A stretch of 64,000 bases of DNA from Thermodesulfobacteriota bacterium (GTDB taxonomy: Bacteria > Desulfobacterota_D > UBA1144 > Nemesobacterales > UBA2774). Shown here piece by piece: positions 35,615 through 44,146 of this stretch. The notes beneath the pieces are model-generated. The model was not told the origin of the DNA and did not search any database. It worked only from the letters and a program-made list of their open reading frames with translations. Location: NCBI GenBank assembly GCA_040754335.1, contig JBFMCV010000001.1, positions 310,001 through 374,000 of the forward strand, in the 5' to 3' direction. How positions within the stretch are numbered: the first letter of the stretch is position 1; every line of letters starts with the position of its first letter. The translations under genes were made by a program, and so were the position numbers.

Positions 35615-36691
35615 CTACTCGAGGAGCGTAACCTGCATTCCTTCCTTGAGCTGCGCGATGCCGGTAACGGCTATCATCTCGCCTACTTTAAGCCCGCCGA
35701 GTATTTCTATTTCCTTTTGTCCGGTTACCGCGCCGACTTTTACAACCCTCTTGTGTACGGTCATGTCGTTCTGGTCGACCACCCATACGTACTGGTCGGC
35801 GCCGTCGCCTGTCACGACCGCTATCGCCGGGACGATGAAGTAGCTTCCGTTGCCGGTTTCGCTGGCTTTACCCACAACGTGCACCTGAGCGGTCATTCCC
35901 GGAAGCACCCTTATCGTTCCGGGCTGGTCCATGCTGAGTGTGGCCCGGTACGTCTGTGTTCTCGGGTCGGCCTGTGCGCTTATCTCTTTTATCGTGAGGG
36001 GGAATTCTTCCCCCGGAGCGGACTGAAAAGTGGCATAGAGCTGCGCAACGTCCCCTTGCTTCGAGGACGCCAGTATATTCTCCGGCAGGTCGATAACGAT
36101 CTCTACTTTTGACAGGTCCTGCAGGCTCAGTATATCGTCGAAGGAGTTTACTTCCTGAAAGTTCTCTACGAATTTCGCGCCGACGTATCCGCTGAAGGGC
36201 GCTTTCAGATAGGTGTATTCGATATTCGCCTTCGCGTATTCGAGCTTCGCTTTGGCCGTGTCGCGCTTCGCCCTTCTGACGTCCAGGTCGGCCAGCGGCA
36301 CGGCATTACGTTCATAGAGGTCTTTATATCGCTTGTAATCCGCCTGGGCCTCGACATACTGCGCGTAAGCCTCGTCGTACGCGATCTCGTAGTCCCTCGG
36401 GTCGAGCCTCGCAAGGAGCTGGCCTTGTTTGACCTCGTCGCCCTCGTTAACGGGGAACTCTATCAACGGCCCCCTGACCCTGAAGGCGAGGTTCACTCTT
36501 TGAGACCCCTGCACCTTGCCGGGGAAGCTCCTGCCGAAACCCTGGCCGCCGCCGAGTGTGATGGTCTTTACAGGTCTTATTACCTGCACGGGCGTTTCGT
36601 CCTTTTCCTCGCCGCCGCACGAGCAAAGGATCATGATGAGAGCCAGTATTGCTATTTTTCTCAGCGGAGAGCCGCTCGTTCTATGTTTCAT
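35615..36691 (-). CDS. RND efflux periplasmic adaptor lipoprotein
   Basis: A 358-residue membrane fusion protein. The N-terminal signal ends in a lipobox (MILCSCGG), so the protein is lipidated at the inner membrane. FRVRGPLIEFPVNEGDEVKQ and GQLLARLDPRDYEIA form the lipoyl-like half, a helical hairpin follows, and IEYTYLKAPFSGYVGAKFV is the returning half-motif. The beta-barrel and membrane-proximal domains complete it. It links the permease at 32405 to the TolC-type protein at 36731. Confidence 0.94.
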   Translation of the reverse strand: MKHRTSGSPLRKIAILALIMILCSCGGEEKDETPVQVIRPVKTITLGGGQGFGRSFPGKVQGSQRVNLAFRVRGPLIEFPVNEGDEVKQGQLLARLDPRDYEIAYDEAYAQYVEAQADYKRYKDLYERNAVPLADLDVRRAKRDTAKAKLEYAKANIEYTYLKAPFSGYVGAKFVENFQEVNSFDDILSLQDLSKVEIVIDLPENILASSKQGDVAQLYATFQSAPGEEFPLTIKEISAQADPRTQTYRATLSMDQPGTIRVLPGMTAQVHVVGKASETGNGSYFIVPAIAVVTGDGADQYVWVVDQNDMTVHKRVVKVGAVTGQKEIEILGGLKVGEMIAVTGIAQLKEGMQVTLLE

Positions 36692-36730
36692 GTTTCGTCC
36701 CTCTATAATTGCATAATTCTTACATTCGGC

Positions 36731-39169
36731 CTATTCCTCGGGCGGACCTGCGGGCCCGGCGTCTGTCTTGTTGTCCGTTTCAGCGGGTTTGTTATAGAAA
36801 TCGTCGAGCATCCTGAACAGCTCGTCACGCTCCTGGGGCGATGTGAAGAAATCGAACCTGCCCGACGCGCGCTGCACGTTCATCAGGTCGATGAGGAAGT
36901 TATATACCGAATTGGCCGCGTTGAGGTCCGCCGAGAGCGCGGCGTTCTGAGCGTCAAGAAGGTCTAAGATGGACACGACGCCTCGGGAATAGGAATCGGT
37001 GACGAGCTCGAGGTTCTTATGCGCTGCCTCCGCCGCGTCGAGCGCGAACCCGATGCTCGGGTACGACGCCCCTGAGGCGTTGAGCGAAGTCCTTATCTGC
37101 TCTTCGACCTTTTCCGCGGTCGAGTCCCTTTCGTATCTGAGACGCGACAATTCGCTCCTGGCTTTCTTGTAGTCCGCTATTTTTGCTCCGCCCCTGAATA
37201 GCGGGAACGACGCCTGTATCTGTACGGTCCATTCGGTATCGTCCGCTGTCGCTATGTCTATCGGGAAATCGGGAGGGATATTTACATCGGAACCCGCTCC
37301 TCCTTCGTAGAGGAACTGCCTCAGCTCTCCGAACGCGAAGATGGTAGGCGACCAGAACGCCCTCTTGGTCGACGTGAGAATCCTGTCCTGGGCAGCTATC
37401 TCGGAGTCTATCGCTGCGATTGCGGGTGATAGCTTGAGTCCGAGGTTGACCATGAAATCCATGAAGACCTTGAACGATTCGGGATTGTCTACGTATTTCT
37501 CGAGCCTCGGGTCGCTCACTAGGAGCGACGGGTCTTCGAGACCCGTCTCCACCGTTGTGTATTCCTCTCCCTGCGGCCTGTGCAGGAGCCTGTTGACTAG
37601 TATCTCCGTATTCTTCCTGTCGGCTTCGGAGTTCACCACGTCTATCCTGTCTGACGATATCTGGCTTTCCCACCTGTACACCTCCGCGGGACTCGCTACC
37701 CCTATGTCCCGCCTGACCTTGGCTATCTCGAGATTGGACTTGGTAAGCTTCAGGTTCTCTTTCTGTATCCTCTCTATAGTCTTGGCCCGGAGCACGTTCA
37801 GGTACCCGATCGCCGTCGCGGCTATAATATCGAGCCTCACTTCGTCGCGCGTGAACTCCCTAGATTCCTGGAGCCGCTTCTGCACGGTGAGGTTCGACCA
37901 CGCCCTTTCGGAATATATGAGCTGGCTTACGTTCCCTCCGACGCTGATGTCGCGCTGCGGTTGTGTGCCGAGACTCGCCTCCGCCCTGTCCTTGTCTATG
38001 TATGTATTTGCGGCGAAAATGTCCGATTGGGGAAGGAGCTCGGCCATCGCGAGCCTGATATCCTGGGCCCCGGCAGCGACGAACTGGTCGGCGGCCAGGA
38101 GGTCGAGGTTGACTTCAACCGACTCGTTCACCGCCTGCTCGAGAGTGAGCGTCCTACCTTTCTCGGCGGGTTCTTCGTTTATGAGAGAGGCTTCCGTGAG
38201 TATGCTCCACGAGGGAGAAAACTTTATGGCGCGGGCTGTGGCCATATTGACCGTGAGCAGCTCTTCTTCCGAAAACTCGACGGGGAAATCCCCCGCCTGA
38301 TCGCCGAGCAGTATGCTCTGCACTACGAGCGCTACGCGGCGCGCCTCTCTGGTAATATTGTGCTCCGGCGTGAGGCCGATGAGGGCTCCCGTTTCGACTT
38401 CCCTCTTTCCCATCATGGAAAAAGAGGGGAGGTTCTTTTCTATGAGACCGTCATAGAGCTCCGCCATCTGGGACCCGGTATAGTTGATTATCGGCGAAAC
38501 GAAGACGGCCTCGGCGTCGGCTGGTATGGCCGAGAGAGACTCAGCGACAGACGCTCTCGCCGGCACGAGCTCTATGATTATATCGTTCTCGGCCGATATT
38601 TTTTTTACCGAGTTCTCGAGCGCCGGTATGAGCTCTGTCATGAGCGGCATGTAGAGGAGGGCCATCCTTTTAAAACCGACTATGTCCCTGAATCTTTTGA
38701 TGTCCCTTCCGATTGTCACGGGCCTCGACAGGTAATAGAGGTTCCCGACGCCGCTCCCCCCGCCCTCGGCGGGCGTGAGCCCCATTAACACGGGATCGAT
38801 GACCCACGGGGCGATCACCGGCTTCGGGAAAGCGGTCCTGCCCGCGGCTTCCGTCGAGCCGATTATCCCCAGAGTTATCAGAATATCGACTCCGGGGTCT
38901 GAGAGCTGCCTCTCTATCGCGGCCTTGACTCCCGCCGATGTCCAGTCGGAGGTTATTATCTTGTCCTCGGGAAACAGGACAGTGAATTCCCCTTCGGTAA
39001 GGTCTCCGATTTCCTTCTTGTAAGCCTCCAGCACCCTGTAATTCAAGTCGGAAGGGCCGTCGAAAACTATGCCGATATTGACCCCGCGGGCTTCCGGCGA
39101 AGCGGATATAATAGTGAAGATCAAAAGTGAAAGGAACGATACTAGAGTTTTGACTCCTGCCGGGGTCAT
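36731..39169 (-). CDS. TolC-family exporter with N-terminal ABC substrate-binding domain
   Basis: An 812-residue exported fusion. After a signal peptide (about 1-29), residues 30-330 form a periplasmic binding-protein fold of the ABC_sub_bind type: VNIGIVFDGPSDLNYRVLEA, VDILITLGIIGSTEAAG, AVFVSPIINYTG and SFSMMGKREVETGALIGLTP. Residues about 345-790 are a TolC-type outer membrane factor, with LTLEQAVNESVEVNLDLLAA opening the first repeat and NLELVTDSYSRGVVSILDLL in the second. It is first in the efflux operon. The binding domain would lie on the periplasmic side and might sense or present a substrate (inference). The total is nearly twice the usual TolC length. Confidence 0.88.
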   Translation of the reverse strand: MTPAGVKTLVSFLSLLIFTIISASPEARGVNIGIVFDGPSDLNYRVLEAYKKEIGDLTEGEFTVLFPEDKIITSDWTSAGVKAAIERQLSDPGVDILITLGIIGSTEAAGRTAFPKPVIAPWVIDPVLMGLTPAEGGGSGVGNLYYLSRPVTIGRDIKRFRDIVGFKRMALLYMPLMTELIPALENSVKKISAENDIIIELVPARASVAESLSAIPADAEAVFVSPIINYTGSQMAELYDGLIEKNLPSFSMMGKREVETGALIGLTPEHNITREARRVALVVQSILLGDQAGDFPVEFSEEELLTVNMATARAIKFSPSWSILTEASLINEEPAEKGRTLTLEQAVNESVEVNLDLLAADQFVAAGAQDIRLAMAELLPQSDIFAANTYIDKDRAEASLGTQPQRDISVGGNVSQLIYSERAWSNLTVQKRLQESREFTRDEVRLDIIAATAIGYLNVLRAKTIERIQKENLKLTKSNLEIAKVRRDIGVASPAEVYRWESQISSDRIDVVNSEADRKNTEILVNRLLHRPQGEEYTTVETGLEDPSLLVSDPRLEKYVDNPESFKVFMDFMVNLGLKLSPAIAAIDSEIAAQDRILTSTKRAFWSPTIFAFGELRQFLYEGGAGSDVNIPPDFPIDIATADDTEWTVQIQASFPLFRGGAKIADYKKARSELSRLRYERDSTAEKVEEQIRTSLNASGASYPSIGFALDAAEAAHKNLELVTDSYSRGVVSILDLLDAQNAALSADLNAANSVYNFLIDLMNVQRASGRFDFFTSPQERDELFRMLDDFYNKPAETDNKTDAGPAGPPEE

Positions 39170-39293
39170 TCAAATCTCCTCTGTAGGGCTGCCGGAAACT
39201 TGATTATACATGAGTTGATTTTGTTAAAAAAGGAACATTTGTCAATTTGCTGCGGAGCTTAAATACCCAACGTGCGTCAATCTCAGGGGTTCC

Positions 39294-39323
39294 TTGTTTT
39301 TAAAACTTTACGTGGTGTATAAT
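39294..39323 (+). promoter_or_regulatory. Sigma-70-type promoter of the cyanovirin-like gene
   Basis: TTGTTT (39294-39299), an 18-nt spacer and a perfect TATAAT (39318-39323) lie about 35 nt upstream of the ATG at 39365, which has GGGAGGA as ribosome site. Confidence 0.5.
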
Positions 39324-39364
39324 TTGGGCAAAACTGTGATCGATTGCGATAAGGGAGGACTTGT

Positions 39365-40180
39365 ATGAACTCGACTTCGCCAGTGAAACGCATAGCCGCT
39401 TTGTCATTCGCATTAATGATTTGTTTTATTATTTCAAACGTATATGCAAACGCGCAAAACCTCCCTCCCGGGAGCTATAAGGACACCTGCAGGTCTATCA
39501 ACGTGTACGGCGGTAACCTCACGGCCCAGTGTCAGAAGGCGGACGGGAGCTGGAAGAATACGTCAATTCAGTACTACGACTGCGAGGGGGGTATCACGAA
39601 CGAGAACGGCAACCTCACCTGCAAGCACAAGCCTAAGCCCGATAAGCCTCTTCCCAGGGGAAGCTACAAGCAGAGCTGCAAGGATTCTTATGTAGAGGGG
39701 AAGTGGCTATATTCCAAATGTAAGAGGACGAACGGCAACTGGAACAATACTTCGATCAAATACGCCGACTGCGGCAAGGACATTTGGAACAACAACGGTG
39801 TGCTCACATGCGGCGGCGGTACCTCTAACCTTCCGAAGGGGAGTTACAAGGAGACCTGCAAGGACGCCTACGTCGACGGGAAATGGCTCTACGCCAAGTG
39901 CCGGAAAAATAACGGGAGCTGGTACAGCACGTCGATAAAGTATACGGACTGCAATAAGGACATCTGGAACGATAACGGCGTGCTCACATGCGGCGGGGGA
40001 GGGGGCTCCGGTCTTCCCAAGGGGAGCTACAAGGAGTCTTGCAAGAACATATATGTAGAGGGTAACGTACTGGAGGCGGATTGTCTCAACAGGAACGGGA
40101 AGTATTCGCACACGAGCATCAAGTACAAGAACTGCAACAAGGGCGTCTGGAACGATAAAGGGACTCTCAGGTGTAACTGA
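39365..40180 (+). CDS. Secreted four-repeat cyanovirin-N homology (CVNH) protein
   Basis: A 271-residue protein with a signal peptide (about 1-30) followed by four repeats of 55-63 residues: 33-95, 96-155, 156-216 and 217-271. Each begins LP.GSYK..C, continues with .YV.G..L...C...NG....TSIKY..C and ends W...G.L.C. This is the half-domain pattern of cyanovirin-N (GxxxxTC, L...C.R.NG, TSI.L, I.N.DG.L). Four copies would give two CVNH folds. Each repeat has cysteines at positions 10, 24, 41 and 54, two more than cyanovirin-N. Known CVNH proteins bind mannose-rich glycans; carbohydrate binding here is inferred. Repeats 2 and 3 are most alike. The gene is a single unit with its own promoter. Confidence 0.85.
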   Translation: MNSTSPVKRIAALSFALMICFIISNVYANAQNLPPGSYKDTCRSINVYGGNLTAQCQKADGSWKNTSIQYYDCEGGITNENGNLTCKHKPKPDKPLPRGSYKQSCKDSYVEGKWLYSKCKRTNGNWNNTSIKYADCGKDIWNNNGVLTCGGGTSNLPKGSYKETCKDAYVDGKWLYAKCRKNNGSWYSTSIKYTDCNKDIWNDNGVLTCGGGGGSGLPKGSYKESCKNIYVEGNVLEADCLNRNGKYSHTSIKYKNCNKGVWNDKGTLRCN

Positions 40181-40219
40181 TCCCGGCGCGGTTCGTCTTC
40201 GCGGCCTGTATTCGTACTT

Positions 40220-41563
40220 CTAATCCCTGTTTTCCGTTTTGGAGACCACAAGGTCCCTGAGCGAGGTCCCGCCCAGCGCTGCGCTTATCGCGTTCTCGAC
40301 CTCGCCCGTGACAGCGTCAACCTCGGGCATCGAAAGATACTTTTTTTCGATCAGGTCGGTTTCGAAATTCGTCCTGGTGGCATCGATTATTTCCTTCAGG
40401 CTTATTTTTTCAAGCGAGCGCGACGGGACAAAGCATGGCGGGTCGTCCGCTGTTTCTATGACCAGGTTATTCTGCGTGAGGTCGCCGAGGGTCTCCTCGA
40501 CCGGCTCATGAGGCAGGCGCAGTCGTTCCGTGAGCGATTCCATGGTCCACTTGCCGAGGTCGTAGTAGAAGTTATAGCCGATGAGATACATTATGATGAG
40601 CGAAAGCTTCTCCTTGAGCTTAGTGCTCAGGTTGAACACTTCTTTCCTGAGGGTGATGAACCTCAGGTTTTGATGGCAGAACGTGAGCTCCGCCCCTACG
40701 AGGACTATGAGCCAGTTGAGGTAGAGCCAGATCATGAAAATTATAAGCACCGCTAGGCTCGAATAAACGGCGGCGTATCTCGTCGAGGACGCGACCGCCA
40801 GATGAAAAAACCAGCTTGTCGCGTGCCACGCGATACCTGCAGCAACTCCTCCGGCGAGAGCGGACTTAATATGCACCTTCGTATTCGGGATGATGATGTA
40901 GATGACCGTGAATACGATTATCACGAAAAGAAACGGTATGACTTTTCCGAATGCGAAGAATATCGTCCCGACCGGCTCTATATCTAGGAGCTTTCCTACT
41001 ATCGTGTTGCTCGAAAGCGTGGCCGTCACGCCGAATACGGCGAACAGGAGCACGGGCCCTATTATCAGCGTGGTTATGTAATCGCTCAGCCTCCTGGCGA
41101 TGCTCCTCCCTTTCCTAATCTTCCAGATTATGTTCATCGAATCCTCAATCTTCGTGATTACGGATATCGAGGTGTATATGAGCATGACAAGTCCCGCTAC
41201 TCCGAGGACGCCGAAGTTGATCTTTCCTATGAACTCCATGATCCTGTGGGTAACCTCTATTCCCTTTTCCCCGAGAGGTTCGAGGAACTTCAAAAGGAAG
41301 GGCTCGAGCTGGTTATCGACGACTCCGAATGCCTTCAGGATCGATATTACGAACGCGAGGAGAGGGACGAGGGAGAGGAGAGTAGTGTAAACGAGGCTCA
41401 TCGCCCTTAAAGCAAGCTCGTTTTCCCTGTATTCCCTGAGAGTTACATATGATAACCTGATAAGGTTTATGAAGATCGAATCCCGTTTCTTGAGTGTGTC
41501 GGTGTCGATCCGCCAGAGCTGACGCGAAAAGAAATAGTTAATTTTTTTGACCAGTTCCGGCAT
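40220..41563 (-). CDS. YihY/BrkB family inner-membrane protein
   Basis: A 447-residue membrane protein. LRAMSLVYTTLLSLVPLLAF near residue 50 is the signature YihY/virulence factor BrkB N-terminus, followed by five more spans, with SALAGGVAAGIAWHATSWFF and YAAVYSSLAVLIIFMIWLYL. About 150 residues of soluble C-terminal domain (LTERLRLPHEPVEETLGDLT) look like a winged-helix extension common in longer YihY proteins. Function is unsettled; older RNase BN annotation is wrong for this family. Confidence 0.88.
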   Translation of the reverse strand: MPELVKKINYFFSRQLWRIDTDTLKKRDSIFINLIRLSYVTLREYRENELALRAMSLVYTTLLSLVPLLAFVISILKAFGVVDNQLEPFLLKFLEPLGEKGIEVTHRIMEFIGKINFGVLGVAGLVMLIYTSISVITKIEDSMNIIWKIRKGRSIARRLSDYITTLIIGPVLLFAVFGVTATLSSNTIVGKLLDIEPVGTIFFAFGKVIPFLFVIIVFTVIYIIIPNTKVHIKSALAGGVAAGIAWHATSWFFHLAVASSTRYAAVYSSLAVLIIFMIWLYLNWLIVLVGAELTFCHQNLRFITLRKEVFNLSTKLKEKLSLIIMYLIGYNFYYDLGKWTMESLTERLRLPHEPVEETLGDLTQNNLVIETADDPPCFVPSRSLEKISLKEIIDATRTNFETDLIEKKYLSMPEVDAVTGEVENAISAALGGTSLRDLVVSKTENRD

Positions 41564-41658
41564 ATGCTTTCACTATTACTATAATATCATTTTACACCCG
41601 GATTTTGAATCTTAAGCTAAAGTTTTAGAGCCGGGCTGCTTAATATTCCTTTTTTTAT

Positions 41659-41774
41659 CTGTTATTTCGAGGCGCAGCCGAGAAATCTGTCTTTTGCTTT
41701 TCCGACATTCACAGAATCCGGCGGCACACAATGTGTGCTCATATGCTATCCTTCCGAATCTCCTCTGCCTAACC
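41659..41774. repeat. Composite dispersed repeat, copy A
   Basis: It shares with 57985-58099 the blocks CTGTYATTTCGA...GAGAAATCT, CACACAATGTGTG, CCTTCC and CTCTGCC..ACC in the same order and spacing over about 115 bp, with variable filler between. The filler that carries a GAGCCTGTCGAAGG hairpin in the other copy is replaced here; that hairpin lies just outside, at 41796. Confidence 0.65.
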
Positions 41775-41795
41775 TGCATCTGATTCCTAGCCGTT

Positions 41796-41818
41796 CGCCC
41801 TGAGCCTGTCGAAGGGCG
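41796..41818. repeat. Short hairpin repeat of the GAGCCTGTCGAAGG family
   Basis: CGCCCT and AGGGCG arms surround GAGCCTGTCGA. The same core with arms GTCCT/AGGAC occurs at 58030-58050; the arm change C-G to T-A is compensatory, so the hairpin rather than the sequence is conserved. Confidence 0.6.
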
Positions 41819-41863
41819 GTGCTTTTCGATGACATTACAGAATTGGCGTTAAGAAAATCAGCT

Positions 41864-42011
41864 GTTAACGCGTCAAAATCTATCACGGGACGATTCCGAG
41901 CAAGTGAGGATTCGAACGCCCTCGCTTATGGGCAACAATGTCAATTAAATCGGGGCACATATAAGCTACTACGCTGCTTATTGGGTGGAATTGATAGATT
42001 TTAGCGTTAAC
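41864..42011. repeat. MITE-like segment with terminal inverted repeats
   Basis: The left end GTTAACGCGTCAAAATCTATCA (41864-41885, 22 nt) and the right end TGATAGATTTTAGCGTTAAC (41992-42011) are inverted copies with one short indel. The 106-nt interior has no coding potential. The ends begin at GTTAAC. No second copy or obvious target duplication was seen in the window. Confidence 0.5.
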
Positions 42012-42155
42012 TTGGGATTTCTAGTCAATTCTGTACAGTCTTGATTTTTGCTTCTTTGTATCAAGACAAAGAAGAAAGAACGATAACCTTTTTTCAACCT
42101 CAAGAGCATCACGAGACAAAGCCCGGCGATGAAAATATGGGTCCCCCGCGGTCGT

Positions 42156-43082
42156 CTAATCGAGATCGAAGCAGATCTTCCTGAAGCTGCACGTCTCGCA
42201 CAATCTTTCGTTGTTGGTCCTCGGGAAGTCCTTCATGACCGCGATATTCTTATCCGGGTCTCTGAGCAGGCTCTTCATTCCCGCGATGCTGTCGTTTATG
42301 TATTCTACACCTTCATTCAGCTCACCGGCGCTGAACCTGTGCGCTCTCGGGCCGTCCCCGAGAAGGCTGTATTCTGTGAGCGAGACTTGATCTAACGGGA
42401 CCTCGAGCTCTTCGACGGCGAATATCGTATATACGAGGAACTGGAGCCTGTCCGCCTCACCGGCTCCGGTCTTCCAATCTACGATTTCCACCGTATTTCC
42501 CTTTTCATAAGCGAGGTCGAGCTTGACGAACACCGTCTCTGGAGTGAACGAAAAAGCTGAAGCGGTCATGCTCTCTATCGATATTATTTTCTCTTTAGGC
42601 AGATTTTTTACGACTTCCAGGACTTGTGAATCGTAGAAGCTTTCAAGACACCGTATCGCTTCGTCGTAGGTCTGCCTCCATACTTCGTCCGGTACTTCTG
42701 TATTGTACTCGTGCTCGAAGAGCGCTGTCACGTTTCTGAGACTCCCGTTCTTTTGCCAGTAAAGGCCGTCCCTGGAATACCTGAAATCGCTCCTCATCAG
42801 CTCGGTCACCCTTTTCTTCGATTTCTCAGGCGGGGTCAGACTGCCCGTGGATACGAGCTCCGTCAGAACCCTTTCGATCTCGTGATGTACCGTGGAGCCT
42901 TTCCACTGCCACCTGTTCTGGAGGTTCTTGAGCACATAAAGTGTTCTCGTCGTCTCATCCTGGTGGTTCTTGTCCCATCCGCCCCAAGAGCCGTAGTAGT
43001 TGTAGTAGTACTTCCGTTTGCACTCCTTGAAAAGGGAGTCCCTGGAAACCGACCAGCTGAATTCATTCTTGAAATCACTCAT
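42156..43082 (-). CDS. PD-(D/E)XK nuclease superfamily protein with Fe-S cysteines (Cas4/AddB-like)
   Basis: A 308-residue RecB/Cas4-like protein. The N-terminal SRDSLFKECKRKYYYNYYG gives the first cysteine, HHEIERVL is a conserved His-Glu motif, VFVKLDLAYEKG and VEIVDWKTGAG supply the catalytic D and DxK residues, and the C-terminal CETCSFRKIC completes a four-cysteine set typical of a 4Fe-4S cluster. Related proteins are ssDNA or dsDNA exonucleases in CRISPR adaptation, RecB or AddB. No helicase or Cas genes are adjacent, so the role is unclear. It follows the GNAT gene by 12 nt and is probably co-transcribed. Confidence 0.85.
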   Translation of the reverse strand: MSDFKNEFSWSVSRDSLFKECKRKYYYNYYGSWGGWDKNHQDETTRTLYVLKNLQNRWQWKGSTVHHEIERVLTELVSTGSLTPPEKSKKRVTELMRSDFRYSRDGLYWQKNGSLRNVTALFEHEYNTEVPDEVWRQTYDEAIRCLESFYDSQVLEVVKNLPKEKIISIESMTASAFSFTPETVFVKLDLAYEKGNTVEIVDWKTGAGEADRLQFLVYTIFAVEELEVPLDQVSLTEYSLLGDGPRAHRFSAGELNEGVEYINDSIAGMKSLLRDPDKNIAVMKDFPRTNNERLCETCSFRKICFDLD

Positions 43083-43094
43083 TAAGGTTTCCGC

Positions 43095-43697
43095 TTAAGG
43101 CAGCACGAGCTCCATTATCAGCGTACGAGGGGCGGGCCCCCGGACGCTTTCGGAAGCCGTCCTGCCCGAGAATCTGAACCCGAATTTCCTGTAGAGGCTT
43201 ATCGCGGGCCCGTTGCCCCTGTCGACTTCAAGCACTATGTTTCTGCAGCTTTTGTCCATTGCGGCTTCTATCGAGCGGTCGAGCAGCTGTGAGCCTATTC
43301 CCTTCCTCCTGTGCTTCTCGTCGACGGCCAGTGCGCTAATATAATATTCATCGTCTCCGATGTCGGGAGTGAAGCTTCCGTGGAGGAGCCTCGCTGTGAG
43401 AGTGAGGTAGCTTACGAACTCGCTCAGCCTGAGCGATATGAGCAGCCTGAGCAGCGTCGCGAGCTCGTCTTTCCCGCTCCCCCTGTAGCCTATCGCGAGG
43501 CCCGTAATTTCACTCCCGGAGCACGATACGAGGATGTTCTCGTGGCCGAGGAAATTGTTCCCGGCCCTGATGAGGTCGATCACCATTCCGTGTGATCTCC
43601 TCGGGTCGGCGTCTACGTCTCTCTGTGCATTCACGATGAGATCGGCGACCCTGCTGACGTCATGCGTGTTCAGATCGAATTTCAGGATCTCCGTCAA
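43095..43697 (-). CDS. GNAT family N-acetyltransferase
   Basis: A 200-residue GNAT protein. The acetyl-CoA binding motif is in ALAVDEKHRRKGIGSQLLDR (RxxGxG type), followed by VLEVDRGNGPAISLYRKFGF, the usual GNAT C-terminal region resembling RimI. The N-terminal 90 residues are less conserved. The acceptor is unknown. It precedes the Cas4-like nuclease gene on the same strand. Confidence 0.88.
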   Translation of the reverse strand: MTEILKFDLNTHDVSRVADLIVNAQRDVDADPRRSHGMVIDLIRAGNNFLGHENILVSCSGSEITGLAIGYRGSGKDELATLLRLLISLRLSEFVSYLTLTARLLHGSFTPDIGDDEYYISALAVDEKHRRKGIGSQLLDRSIEAAMDKSCRNIVLEVDRGNGPAISLYRKFGFRFSGRTASESVRGPAPRTLIMELVLP

Positions 43698-43783
43698 ATT
43701 CAGCCCGCCCCGATAATTTTTGTTTTTGCAGCATTAACTCTAGGTTATAATATTTCCACCCCGGATTCAAAGTTCGGTGCGCT

Positions 43784-44068
43784 ATGGCCGAGATAAAGGT
43801 GAGGGAAGCAGGCTCGGGAGAAAGCTCGTTCGATTTCGAAGTCGAGATCATTGAGGGCGGCGGCAGCACCCGGCACAGGGTTCGGGTCGGGAAAGAGGAT
43901 TACGAGAAGCTCACCGGCGGACGTGTCACCCCGGCCGAGCTCGTGGAGAAATCGTTTGAGTTCCTGCTCGAAAGGGAGCCCAAGGAATCGATCCTCCGCA
44001 GCTTCGACCTGAACGTCATCCCGGCTTACTTCAGGGATTATCCGAGGCTGATAAAGAATTATTTCTGA
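43784..44068 (+). CDS. Small conserved-looking hypothetical protein
   Basis: A 94-residue protein without signal or membrane segments. The first half is beta-like (FDFEVEIIEGG, HRVRVGKEDYEKL), the second helical (AELVEKSFEFLLEREPKESI), and it ends with an aromatic/basic FRDYPRLIKNYF. I recognise this type of small protein from other bacteria but cannot name a function. A TATAAT at 43746-43751 is a possible -10; no strong ribosome site is present. It may form a unit with the M23 gene 78 nt downstream. Confidence 0.65.
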   Translation: MAEIKVREAGSGESSFDFEVEIIEGGGSTRHRVRVGKEDYEKLTGGRVTPAELVEKSFEFLLEREPKESILRSFDLNVIPAYFRDYPRLIKNYF

Positions 44069-44146
44069 CGGCGGCGGGCGTATTACGGCTGCGGCGTATT
44101 TTAAAATAGCGGATATAATAAATTCAAGGAGACTTAATCAAGCGAT

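Larger units (their letters stand above)
41564..42155. other. Intergenic region rich in palindromic repeats
   Basis: The 592-nt gap between the yihY and nuclease genes holds, in order, a composite dispersed repeat (41659-41774), a short hairpin of the GAGCCTGTCGAAGG family (41796-41818) and a 148-bp segment bounded by near-perfect inverted repeats (41864-42011). No convincing coding sequence is seen. Confidence 0.6.

Noticed and set aside
41881-41990. tRNA-like sequence with a GTTCGAATC loop inside the inverted-repeat element (minus strand)
   Set aside because: No acceptor, D or anticodon stems could be formed around it.
41819-42004. 61-codon frame within the repeat region
   Set aside because: It covers the inverted-repeat element and has no start signal.
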